A stretch of 15,061 bases of DNA. Origin: an uncultured Chlorobiota bacterium (lineage in GTDB: Bacteria > Bacteroidota > Bacteroidia > Bacteroidales > JAADGE01). This document shows positions 1 to 6,208 of this stretch, in pieces. The position numbers were made by a program, and so were the translations under genes. The notes beneath the pieces were generated by a model, which saw only the letters and a list, made by a program, of their open reading frames with translations, ran no database searches and was not told where the DNA came from. The stretch is from the NCBI GenBank assembly GCA_947311265.1, contig CAMZKQ010000087.1:1-15061 (forward strand), written 5' to 3'. The stretch's first letter is position 1. Each line of letters opens with the position of its first letter.

Positions 1-76
1 ACAGTAATATAATGGCTAATACAACTAGGGCTATTTGCCATGGCCCGATAAATCCTCCTATAACAAATGCGTTCAT
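1..76 (-). CDS. tatA: TatA-like twin-arginine translocase subunit, N-terminal part (cut by window edge)
   Basis: Reading the minus strand from an ATG at 76-74 gives 25 codons that run off the left edge: MNAFVIGGFIGPWQ, then a hydrophobic stretch IALVVLAIILL. A short polar start, a G-P-W-Q type turn and one transmembrane helix are typical of the start of TatA/TatE proteins, where an FGGKKIPEL-type amphipathic helix would follow. TatA forms the pore through which folded proteins cross the inner membrane. The gene lies 38 bases beyond the rseP stop codon on the same strand, and a TAACTTTG box sits in that gap. Only the first 25 residues are visible and the diagnostic FGxxKxPE motif is outside the window, so the assignment rests on the N-terminal pattern alone. 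Confidence 0.6.
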   Translation of the reverse strand, partial: MNAFVIGGFIGPWQIALVVLAIILL

Positions 77-109
77 AATTTTAGATTTTAAGTGTAACTT
101 ATTTTTCTG

Positions 110-117
110 CAAAGTTA
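110..117 (-). promoter_or_regulatory. Possible -7 promoter box for tatA
   Basis: On the minus strand the bases read TAACTTTG, which matches the Bacteroidota -7 consensus TAnnTTTG, 34 bases before the tatA-like ATG. It overlaps the rseP stop codon. I see no TTG at the usual spacing upstream, so tatA may instead be read through from rseP. Confidence 0.35.
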
Positions 118-1431
118 ATTAAAAAGTTTAACAATATCGTTACCATTGGCATAAATTAAAAGTGCTAGCAACAAAAACATACCTACCATTTGGGCATATT
201 CCATAAATTTATCGCCAGGCTTTCTGCCAGAAATAATTTCGTAGAGTAAAAACATAACATGCCCACCATCTAGTGCTGGTATTGGCAGTAAATTAACAAC
301 CCCTAGCATAATGGAAAGCATTGCCGTCATTAGCCAAAAGCGTTCCCAATCCCACTCTTGTGGGAATATTTTTGTAATGGCAATAAACCCGCCTACTTCC
401 TTGTAGGCTTCGGTTTCGGTATCGGCAATTATTTTGAACTGCTTGAGGTAATTGACCACTTCTTCTACCCCTCTTGATGCCCCTGCGGGAATGGAGGCAA
501 AAAGTCCATACTCCACTTTTTTAAGTTTAAATTCATTAAGAGGATTTAAGGAAACGCCTATTTTTCCGGCACTAGAAATAGGCACATCAAATATTTTTTC
601 TTGCCCCTCCCTTAGCACCTTAATTTTAGCAATTGTTCCTTTATTTTCCTTAAGAAACTTTAGGTACTCATCAAAAAATAGCATCGGTTTATCATTTGCA
701 GCTATTAGTTTGTCGTCCTTTTCAAGGCCTGCTTTTTTTGCCCCAGAGCCTGTGCCAAACCCAGCGATAACAAATGGATAGCGAGGGGCGATTATAGATT
801 TTTTATGCTTTAAAAAAGCGGCTACTTGCTGGCTCGAAATTACAACTTCGATAGTTTTTTTATCTCTCAAAAGTTGCACGGTGTGTGGGTTGTTTAGTAG
901 GATTTGAGGGACTATTTCCTTAAAACTTTCTACTTTTTTGTTGCCTGCCGATACTATAATGTCGCCATTTCTGAACCCGAATGAGTGCCCAAGGGAGTCG
1001 GTTGTAATGCCATATTTGGCATTTTCGATAGGCAAATAGGTTTCGCCCCATGTAAACAGTACCATGGTGTAGAGTATGCCGGCTAATATAAAATTAACCA
1101 TTACTCCGCCGAGCATAATGAGTAAGCGTTGCCATGCTTTTTTGGAGCGGAACTCCCATTCCTCTGGTTTTTTTGCCAGTTGCTCTTTGTCCATGGATTC
1201 GTCTATCATACCTGCAATTTTAACATAACCACCCAGGGGTAACCAACCAATGCCGTATTCGGTATCGCCCTTCTTAAATTTAAAGAGCGAAAACCAGGGG
1301 TCGAAAAAGAGGTAAAATTTTTCGACTCGTGTTTTAAAAAGCCTTGCAAAGCCAAAATGCCCCATTTCGTGGGCAACTACTAATATTGATAGGCTCAGCA
1401 ATAGCTGCATTATTCGAATAAAAATTCCCAT
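115..1431 (-). CDS. rseP: RseP-type site-2 intramembrane zinc protease (M50B)
   Basis: This 438-residue membrane metalloprotease cleaves transmembrane substrates, classically anti-sigma factors in envelope-stress signalling. The zinc site is complete: HEMGH at residues 21-25 in the first membrane segment (His21, Glu22, His25) and NLLPIPALDGGH at 380-391, which supplies Asp388. A GGYVKIAGM membrane-associated strand follows at 67-75. A helix at about 104-126 leads into two PDZ-like periplasmic domains, at about 135-200 and 218-295, the second containing the SGAKKAGLEKDD turn. C-terminal helices lie at about 365-395 and 415-432. The length matches Bacteroidota RseP (about 440). The ATG at 1431 starts only 20 residues before HExxH, as in the family. 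A good promoter lies about 110 bases upstream and a tatA-like gene follows. The family is certain; the substrate in this organism cannot be read from the sequence. Confidence 0.95.
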   Translation of the reverse strand: MGIFIRIMQLLLSLSILVVAHEMGHFGFARLFKTRVEKFYLFFDPWFSLFKFKKGDTEYGIGWLPLGGYVKIAGMIDESMDKEQLAKKPEEWEFRSKKAWQRLLIMLGGVMVNFILAGILYTMVLFTWGETYLPIENAKYGITTDSLGHSFGFRNGDIIVSAGNKKVESFKEIVPQILLNNPHTVQLLRDKKTIEVVISSQQVAAFLKHKKSIIAPRYPFVIAGFGTGSGAKKAGLEKDDKLIAANDKPMLFFDEYLKFLKENKGTIAKIKVLREGQEKIFDVPISSAGKIGVSLNPLNEFKLKKVEYGLFASIPAGASRGVEEVVNYLKQFKIIADTETEAYKEVGGFIAITKIFPQEWDWERFWLMTAMLSIMLGVVNLLPIPALDGGHVMFLLYEIISGRKPGDKFMEYAQMVGMFLLLALLIYANGNDIVKLFN

Positions 1432-1541
1432 TTATTTGTTATTTTCTTAAGTTTAAGCCTGCTGCTTTGTATAATTGTTTAAGCTACTGGCGGCAGCCCT
1501 TATTCTTGCTTTGTACTGTTCTTATTTTTCAAAATATGTTG

Positions 1542-1571
1542 CAAAGCTACAACTTTTTCCGATATGCACAA
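1542..1571 (-). promoter_or_regulatory. Bacteroidota-type promoter of rseP
   Basis: The minus strand carries TTG at 1571-1569, then exactly 19 bases, then TAGCTTTG at 1549-1542. This matches the TTG-N19-TAnnTTTG consensus of the Bacteroidota primary sigma factor. Transcription would begin near 1535, giving rseP a leader of roughly 100 bases. Confidence 0.6.
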
Positions 1572-1584
1572 CCTTTTCTCTTTT

Positions 1585-1605
1585 AATGGCTACCTTCTAG
1601 CCATT
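1585..1605 (-). terminator. Hairpin after the nuoE-like/gmhB operon, possible terminator
   Basis: AATGGCTA (1585-1592) and TAGCCATT (1598-1605) form a perfect 8-bp stem with a 5-base loop, 12 bases beyond the gmhB stop codon. On the minus strand it is followed by an A-rich rather than T-rich stretch, so it is not a canonical intrinsic terminator. It lies directly ahead of the rseP promoter, where an operon boundary would be expected. Confidence 0.45.
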
Positions 1606-1617
1606 TGCCTGTCTTAT

Positions 1618-2115
1618 TTAAGTTCGAATACGGCTTAATATTTGGGGCAAATTGGGTAGTGGAGCATTTTTTTTTATTAGGAAGCCTGTAATATTGGCGT
1701 TTTTTGCGGCCTCAATATCTCTTATTGAGTCCCCAATAAGTATTGATTTTTGAGCTGAAATATTAAATCGAGCGAGTGCTTTTTGTAACATTAGTGGCTG
1801 TGGTTTTCGGCAAAGGCAATTCTCTATACTATCGTGGTGGGGGCAGTAGTATATTTCGGAAATTAAGATGCTGTGCTGCTCGAAGGTTTCGAGCATTTTT
1901 TGATGCACAAAATCGGTTTCTAATTTGGAGTATAGTCCTTTTGAGATACCGCCTTGGTTGCTAATAATTATTAATAAATAACCTGCTTGTTGATACTCTA
2001 TAAGCCGCTGAATTACAGTTGGATTAAGTAAAAATTGAGAAGTTCTGAAGACGTAATAGTTGCTGCTTGGATTATTGATTACTCCATCTCTATCTAAGAA
2101 AATAGCTTTTTCCAT
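1618..2115 (-). CDS. gmhB: GmhB-type HAD phosphatase (heptose/histidinol-phosphate phosphatase family)
   Basis: This 165-residue HAD-superfamily phosphatase most resembles D-glycero-D-manno-heptose-1,7-bisphosphate 7-phosphatase, which acts in ADP-heptose synthesis for lipopolysaccharide. FLDRDGVIN at 6-14 supplies the nucleophile Asp8 and the acid/base Asp10. SNQGGISKG at 52-60 is motif II. CPHH (91-94) plus CLCRKP (100-105) forms the Cys/His zinc loop typical of the GmhB/HisB-N group, and GDSIRDIEAA (128-137) is the metal-binding motif with Asp129 and Asp133. The start at ATG 2115 puts the DxD motif at the normal distance from the N terminus and leaves 5 bases after the preceding gene; a longer frame to 2166 would overlap that gene without adding domain sequence. 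E. coli GmhB is about 190 residues. HisB-N-like activity cannot be excluded without neighbouring heptose genes. Confidence 0.82.
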   Translation of the reverse strand: MEKAIFLDRDGVINNPSSNYYVFRTSQFLLNPTVIQRLIEYQQAGYLLIIISNQGGISKGLYSKLETDFVHQKMLETFEQHSILISEIYYCPHHDSIENCLCRKPQPLMLQKALARFNISAQKSILIGDSIRDIEAAKNANITGFLIKKNAPLPNLPQILSRIRT

Positions 2116-2120
2116 ACCAT

Positions 2121-2519
2121 TTATAGCCAAAAAAGGAATGCTAACCAGAGCGAGGTATAAAAGCAACCGTTTAAAATCATAGCATTTTGGGCAGCCTTAT
2201 TTTCCTTGTAATTGTAGCCCGAAGTATATTCTTTTTTTATAATGGATTTGTTTTTAGCATCAACTACAACATATCTATATGGCTGGCTGCCTTTGCTATA
2301 GCTAGTCATTCCTTGCATTTTATATTTAAGTTTTGAAACTTCAGATTTTTGTATTTTTAGTATAGCTTTGTTACCTTTTAGTTGGTATAAAATTTCAGAA
2401 TTAGCGTTGCTTACTATCTGTGCAAAAATTTTAGTTCCATCATTTTTCACTATTACATCTTGTGCAAATGCCGAAAATGTGAATATAATAATTGAAGTTA
2501 TTAGAATCAGTTTTTTCAT
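2121..2519 (-). CDS. Small exported protein of unknown function
   Basis: I do not recognise a named family for this 132-residue protein. It begins with a clear signal peptide: MKK, a hydrophobic core to about residue 14, and a likely cleavage after SAFA at residue 19. The mature part opens with DVIVKNDGTKIFAQIV, then SEILYQL and KSEVSKLKYK. That beta-rich pattern (xDxIxxxxGxxIxAxV...EIxY) is often seen in exported Bacteroidota hypothetical proteins. The C terminus (about 114-132) is hydrophobic and aromatic and could insert in a membrane. Its ATG overlaps the nuoE-like stop codon as ATGA, so translation is probably coupled to that gene, and gmhB starts 5 bases after its own stop. An envelope location is likely; the role is unknown. 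Confidence 0.75.
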   Translation of the reverse strand: MKKLILITSIIIFTFSAFAQDVIVKNDGTKIFAQIVSNANSEILYQLKGNKAILKIQKSEVSKLKYKMQGMTSYSKGSQPYRYVVVDAKNKSIIKKEYTSGYNYKENKAAQNAMILNGCFYTSLWLAFLFWL

Positions 2520-3061
2520 TTTTTTTGTGCTTTTTTAGCTTTTGCCTTTTCTTTTCTTTTTAGATGGCGAATGGTTTTTACGGTATCTTTTTTAGTAAGG
2601 TTACCATAGGTGTCATCGCCAATCATCATAACTGGGGCAAGCGAGCAGCAGCCTAGGCAGGCGACCGACTCTATCGTAAAAAGACCGTCTGGTGTGGTTT
2701 GTCCATTCTTAATTTTCAGGCTGTCTTCCAGAGCAATGGTAATTGTTTTGGCATCTTGCACATGGCAAGCCGTTCCGTGGCAGATTTTTACAATGTTTTT
2801 GCCAGTAGGTTTCAGCCTAAATTGTGCGTAAAAAGTGGCTACGCCATAAATTTTGGCAACAGCATAGTTGGTGGCATCGGAGAGTTTATCGAAAGCCTCG
2901 GGCGGAATATAGCCGTATAACTCCTGCGTGGCTTGTAAAAGTGGGATAAGACTTCCTTTTTTTGCATTGTATTTTGCAATGATTGGGTTTAATAAATCCA
3001 AATTATACTCTTTTGCTTGGCTAGTGTTTTCTACTTGTGGGCTAATGCGTTGTACTCTCAT
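2516..3061 (-). CDS. NuoE/HndA-type [2Fe-2S] NADH-dehydrogenase/hydrogenase subunit
   Basis: This 181-residue protein belongs to the 24-kDa (NuoE) thioredoxin-like ferredoxin family, which carries one [2Fe-2S] cluster and docks on a NuoF-type flavoprotein to pass electrons from NADH. An N-terminal helical domain (about 20-80, with YGVATFYAQF at 72-81) precedes the cluster domain. The ligands are Cys94 and Cys99 in CHGTAC and Cys135 and Cys139 in CLGCC, matching the C-x4-C and C-x3-C spacing. CHGTAC/CLGCCSLAPV is the form seen in HndA/HydC subunits of NAD-linked [FeFe] hydrogenases and formate dehydrogenases; respiratory complex I in this phylum usually has CRTGPC/CLGAC. The last 15 residues form a Lys/Ala-rich tail. 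No nuoF, hydA or other complex I gene is present: downstream come an exported protein and gmhB, upstream only transposon debris. The family is secure; the enzyme complex is inferred. Confidence 0.85.
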   Translation of the reverse strand: MRVQRISPQVENTSQAKEYNLDLLNPIIAKYNAKKGSLIPLLQATQELYGYIPPEAFDKLSDATNYAVAKIYGVATFYAQFRLKPTGKNIVKICHGTACHVQDAKTITIALEDSLKIKNGQTTPDGLFTIESVACLGCCSLAPVMMIGDDTYGNLTKKDTVKTIRHLKRKEKAKAKKAQKK

Positions 3062-3107
3062 TTTGTAGAATTTCTTGTGGGTAATTAAAGTGGTTTTCTG
3101 TTTTCAG

Positions 3108-3115
3108 CAAAGGTA
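3108..3115 (-). promoter_or_regulatory. Probable -7 promoter box of the nuoE-like operon
   Basis: The minus strand reads TACCTTTG (TAnnTTTG), 46 bases before the ATG at 3061. No TTG occurs 17-21 bases further upstream, so the -33 element is weak. It is the best candidate between the operon and the palindrome at 3182-3261. Confidence 0.45.
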
Positions 3116-3181
3116 CACATTTTTTCAATACTAAAAGGTTGGATATTCAAATTAAATTATTATTGAGCCTAGTATAAAAAA

Positions 3182-3261
3182 TAGCCCTGCGAGTGTCTTT
3201 GCAAAAATATTCAAAATCAGCAACTGAAAACCAGCCAGTTACAATACTCGCAGGGCGGCTA
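3182..3261. repeat. Large nested palindrome, terminator-like on the minus strand
   Basis: TAGCCCTGCGAGT (3182-3194) is matched by its reverse complement at 3246-3261, apart from a 3-base insertion in the right arm. Inside lies a second small inverted repeat, AACTG (3222-3226) with CAGTT (3236-3240). Read on the minus strand, the outer stem is followed at once by TATTTTTTA, so it could stop transcripts coming from the transposon and glycan side before the nuoE-like promoter. The loop of about 50 bases is unusually long for a simple terminator, so a repeat or miniature element is the alternative. Confidence 0.55.
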
Positions 3262-3278
3262 ATTATTCTTTTTTGGTA

Positions 3279-3336
3279 TAATAGACAAAATGGTTGTTTT
3301 TTTGTAGTACTTTATCTCAAGTGGACAAAATGGTTG
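3279..3336. repeat. Tandem GACAAAATGGTTG repeats, possible insertion-sequence end
   Basis: The 13-base word GACAAAATGGTTG occurs at 3284-3296 and again at 3324-3336, each followed by a T-rich stretch. A third, partial copy lies at 3868-3878 in the same orientation. It shares the 16 bases TAATAGACAAAATGGT with the first copy (3279-3294 and 3863-3878), and both are preceded by TTGG plus two variable bases. Repeated end motifs of this kind occur in some insertion-sequence families. Which family is not clear. Confidence 0.5.
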
Positions 3337-3406
3337 CTGTTTTTTTAATAAAATTTTGAATTGAAAATTTTCAAATTACCTTTGTTTTATCAATTTAAAC
3401 GGAAGT

Positions 3407-3503
3407 AGGCTCTGCTGGAGAGCAACCTGCCAGGGATAAAACTGATGACTGACGAAAATGTCAAATATTAGGAGTTCTTTAGAGAACTCCTTTTGTCATT
3501 TTC
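3407..3503. other. Structured non-coding stretch next to the transposase remnant
   Basis: No open reading frame of note lies here. Three hairpins occur within 100 bases. GCTCT/AGAGC (3409-3413 with 3419-3423) closes a 5-base loop. AGGAGTTCT/AGAACTCCT (3470-3478 with 3483-3491) is a perfect 9-bp stem with a TTAG loop followed by TTTTG on the plus strand. GAAAATG/CATTTTC (3454-3460 with 3497-3503) encloses the second hairpin. The inner hairpin can act as a terminator just past the transposase stop codon at 3512. The whole could be a small RNA or the end of a mobile element. Confidence 0.4.
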
Positions 3504-3511
3504 AGAAGTCT

Positions 3512-3907
3512 TTATGCCTTTAAAAACTCATCTATAAATTTCTTTTTTCTTTGTAATGAAAGTCCATTATGATTTCTGAGTTTGTTTTTCAAGTCAGAAA
3601 AATGACCGTCAATAGCATTTGTTGTATTGGGAATATTTAATTCAAAATTATCATACCAAACGAATAAGTTATCTAAATTTGTTTTTAAACTTCGGTATGC
3701 ACTTCTTAATCTTTTGTGTGTATAAAAACTTTTTCCTGTTTCTAAATTAGTTGTTCTTTCATTTAAAAAAGACTCCCATTTATTATACCATTGCACCAAA
3801 GCTCCTTCAAAAGATTCTTTATCTGTATGTTTTAAAAGTGCCGTAAGTTCTTTTAATTGGCGTAATAGACAAAATGGTATGAAATTAAACCTGAAATTTT
3901 CAAACAA
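3512..3907 (-). pseudogene. C-terminal remnant of a DDE-type transposase
   Basis: The 131-codon frame holds only the end of a transposase. From about residue 17 it reads as a helical segment (QLKELTALLKHTDKESF), then THKRLRSAYRSLKTNLDNLF and PNTTNAIDGHFSDLKNKLRNHNGL. The P-x-T-T-N-x-(E/D)-G ... LK-x-x-L-R-x-H-x-G block resembles the third catalytic region of Mutator/IS256-like transposases of the IS1249 type; the exact family is my inference. Asp100 stands where the catalytic Glu is normally found. The first 16 codons match no transposase that I recognise and fall in the TAATAGACAAAATGGT repeat (3863-3878), so the N-terminal two thirds of the gene are missing and this frame now starts inside a repeat. 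The element looks dead. Confidence 0.7.
3863..3878. repeat. Second copy of TAATAGACAAAATGGT
   Basis: This is an exact 16-base repeat of 3279-3294 in direct orientation, at the truncated 5' side of the transposase remnant. A GAAATTTTCAAA stretch at about 3893-3904 resembles GAAAATTTTCAAA near 3362-3374, so the similarity between the two ends extends beyond the 16 bases. Confidence 0.55.
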
Positions 3908-4054
3908 AACCCGTTGGATTTTAAAAAGAAAATTTTATCTTTAAAATCTAATTTAAAAACAAGTTGTCAACAACAACCTTGTGAAACTTAACATCTAAAA
4001 ACATTACCAACAATAAGAAAACGGTAATTTGAGAGCCCCATTAGTGTATTAATA

Positions 4055-4081
4055 TAGCCTTTAAAACACCCTAAAAGGCTA
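4055..4081 (-). terminator. Probable terminator of the glycan operon
   Basis: TAGCCTTT (4055-4062) pairs with AAAGGCTA (4074-4081) across an 11-base loop. It lies 7 bases past the stop codon of the last glycan gene on the minus strand. The tract after the stem is only moderately T-rich (TATTAATA). The rest of 3908-4088 is AT-rich with no gene; it contains one imperfect hairpin at 3958-3982. Confidence 0.5.
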
Positions 4082-4088
4082 GGGAATC

Positions 4089-4943
4089 CTATATCAAACG
4101 ACTAATATTCAGCTTTGGTTTAATTAAAGAAAGTGAGCTTTCTTTTATCGTTTCTATTTGTTCAATTTTCCCTGTTTCTAGAATTTCATAAAACTCATAG
4201 CCCTGTGCAGCTATAAATTCGCCTACTTTCAGGATACTTAAGTGATGTGTTTTTAAGGTTTCAGTATTTATTTCGATTAAGATGTCTGCCTTTTGTTTAC
4301 TCATAAGGGTAGCCATGCCTTGCAGTATTTTATATTCACTCCCTTCGGCATCAATTTTTATTAAGTTGGGGAAGCTATTTTTTAAGATAAAATCATCAAT
4401 GGAGATAGTGCTTTCTTGCTCTATTTTTCCTGTGAAGTTGGCGGGTTTTTCGGTGGAAGTCATGCCCCTATTTTGCTTATCGGCAATGTAAAGATTAGCC
4501 GTTTGATGGCTCACTTGGGCTACAATTTTTGGTACAATGGTAATGTTTTTAAAGCCATTTAATTCAATGTTTTTAATGAGCTGCTCCCTGTTGTTATGGT
4601 CGGGTTCAAAGGCATAAACTTGCCCATTGCTAGTGCGTTTTGCTGCAAGCATTGTATAGTAGCCTATGTTTGCCCCAATATCGTAAAATATGGTATTTGC
4701 CTCTATATTATTAACGAAATACTGGGTTTCTGTGGCTTCGTATATCCCCAAAAAATAAATTTGTTGTTGCAACCAATCGTCCAGATTTAGGCTTATTTTT
4801 ATGTCCTTATCATAGACTGAATTAAGGCTAATTTCATCAAAAAAGTGGCGTTGGTTGAGGCGTTTTACAATGCCAAAATACCTTTTCCTGAAAAAATCAA
4901 ACCGAAAAAGGTGTTTTAATATTTTTATAATTATTAGTTTCAT
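4089..4943 (-). CDS. FkbM-family SAM-dependent methyltransferase
   Basis: This 284-residue protein has the FkbM methyltransferase core, a family that O-methylates sugars and polyketides. SAM motif I is FYDIGANIGYYT at 86-97 (Asp88, Gly90, Gly94). The acidic residue binding the ribose of SAM is in YAFEPD at 110-115 (Glu113). The FkbM signature IKIDAEGSEYKILQG spans 195-209, with Asp198, Glu200 and Glu203. The first 60 residues, starting with a short hydrophobic and basic stretch, vary in the family. It is the last gene of the glycan operon; its ATG overlaps the flippase stop codon as ATGA, implying coupled translation, and a hairpin follows. It probably methylates a sugar of the glycan made by this locus. 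The acceptor position is unknown. Confidence 0.9.
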   Translation of the reverse strand: MKLIIIKILKHLFRFDFFRKRYFGIVKRLNQRHFFDEISLNSVYDKDIKISLNLDDWLQQQIYFLGIYEATETQYFVNNIEANTIFYDIGANIGYYTMLAAKRTSNGQVYAFEPDHNNREQLIKNIELNGFKNITIVPKIVAQVSHQTANLYIADKQNRGMTSTEKPANFTGKIEQESTISIDDFILKNSFPNLIKIDAEGSEYKILQGMATLMSKQKADILIEINTETLKTHHLSILKVGEFIAAQGYEFYEILETGKIEQIETIKESSLSLIKPKLNISRLI

Positions 4944-6208
4944 TTTTTTCCTTTTAGAATGTTTAAAATGATTGTTTTTCCGAAAATAAAATCGTCTTTG
5001 CGTAGCAGAAAATCCGAAAATTTGGCTTTGGACATGCCCATAAAAACGATAAATTGGAACAGTGTAATTGTGCCATAGGAAAGCGATGTTGTAATTCCTG
5101 CCCCTAAAAGCCCCAGTTTAGGGATTAAGTAAAACCCTAAAACAGAGGTAATTAGTAGCCCAATCCCAGAAGCATAAGTGTTGTACTGTGGTTTGCCGTT
5201 GCCCGAAAAATAGCCGCTAAATAAAAAGGAGCAGGCCAATGCTAAAATCCCAGTACTTAGGCTTAGAATAATTGATTGTGTCCCCGAAAAATCTTTGCCA
5301 AAAATGGCAGAAATAATTGGCTCTGGAATTAAGGAAAGTACTGTAATTATTAGGAATGAGATTACAAAACTAAGTTTTAATAAAGATATAGTTATTAGTT
5401 TTGATTTTTCCTTGTCGTTCAAATTTGAGATGCGGGAATATTGGATAAAGGCAATGCTTCGCCCAATAATCCAAGTGCTTTCGCTAAGTTGAACGCCTAC
5501 TGTAAACCGCCCCAATGCGCCTCGCCCAATAAAATGTTCGATAAAAAAATAACTTAGTCGGTAGTTTAATTGTTGTAACATACCTGCAAAGGAAGAGAGT
5601 GCTCCAAATTTTGAGATTTGTAAAAAGGCTGAATATAAACCTTTGAAATCTATTTTTTTAAGGTGTTTTGCCACCGAGAGTAAACTGCCCAAGAAGGTGA
5701 TAGAATAGGCTATGTATAAGGCAGTTAAATAGGATTCAATATGTATTTTATTTAAAAAATAAGTTAGCACAAATAAGCTAGATATAATTAGTACTGCATT
5801 GAGTAGGTTTAAAAAATTAAAGCGTATAATACGTTGGTTACCAGCAATAATGCGTGTGTTTACTGCGGTAAGCGAAAATAATACCGCTAAGATTGTGGTA
5901 TGAAAGAGGTATTTGTCATCAACAAGATGAATAAATTGGCTAAGCAGAAGGAATAGCCCCAAAGATAGTAGAGTCCATAAATAAGCGATTATGAAGAGCT
6001 TAAAGTTGTTAATTCTTGATGTAAAGTAGATTAGACCACTAGTAATTAGGCTATTTATGATGCCAAAAATGGAGATAGCAAGAATAATTAGCCCGATTGT
6101 GCCTACGCCCTCTTTCCCAAAATATTTTGAGCAAATTATAATTATCAGCAAATTAATTACCCCATTTAATACCCTTACAAAAACGGTGTTTAAAATTTTT
6201 TTAAGCAT
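4940..6208 (-). CDS. Wzx-type lipid-linked oligosaccharide flippase
   Basis: This 422-residue polytopic membrane protein is of the MOP/polysaccharide-biosynthesis superfamily. The hydropathy pattern gives about 12 membrane helices spread over the whole length. It opens with a basic start (MLKK), then NTVFVRVLNGVINLLIIIICSKYFGKEGVGTIG, the typical first-helix region of Wzx/RfbX proteins where KYFGxEGVGxxG is conserved. The paired GLLGAGITTSLSYG block near 367-380 is the matching late motif. Such proteins move undecaprenyl-linked repeat units across the inner membrane. It overlaps the glycosyltransferase start by 8 bases upstream and the FkbM gene by 4 downstream, so it sits within a coupled operon. 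Sequence divergence in this family prevents naming the glycan. Confidence 0.88.
   Translation of the reverse strand: MLKKILNTVFVRVLNGVINLLIIIICSKYFGKEGVGTIGLIILAISIFGIINSLITSGLIYFTSRINNFKLFIIAYLWTLLSLGLFLLLSQFIHLVDDKYLFHTTILAVLFSLTAVNTRIIAGNQRIIRFNFLNLLNAVLIISSLFVLTYFLNKIHIESYLTALYIAYSITFLGSLLSVAKHLKKIDFKGLYSAFLQISKFGALSSFAGMLQQLNYRLSYFFIEHFIGRGALGRFTVGVQLSESTWIIGRSIAFIQYSRISNLNDKEKSKLITISLLKLSFVISFLIITVLSLIPEPIISAIFGKDFSGTQSIILSLSTGILALACSFLFSGYFSGNGKPQYNTYASGIGLLITSVLGFYLIPKLGLLGAGITTSLSYGTITLFQFIVFMGMSKAKFSDFLLRKDDFIFGKTIILNILKGKK

Noticed and set aside
1441..1500. Repeated GTTTAAGC and possible GCTGC/GCAGC hairpin in the rseP leader
   Set aside because: The repeats are only 8 bases and the stem 5 bp with a long loop, too weak to support a riboswitch or regulatory call.
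2116..2166. Extension of the gmhB frame upstream to an ATG at 2166
   Set aside because: It overlaps the exported-protein gene, adds 17 hydrophobic residues that the phosphatase family lacks, and the ATG at 2115 starts right before the catalytic motif.
3442..3503. Hammerhead-ribozyme-like core: CTGATGA, five bases, GAAA, then a long stem III-like hairpin
   Set aside because: Stem II would have only five bases with no pairing, and stem I bases before CTGATGA do not pair with those after the would-be cleavage site. The match looks like chance in AT-rich DNA.
3279..3878. Possible CRISPR-like repeat array
   Set aside because: There are just three imperfect copies at irregular distances (40 and about 545 bases) and no cas genes; insertion-element ends explain them better.
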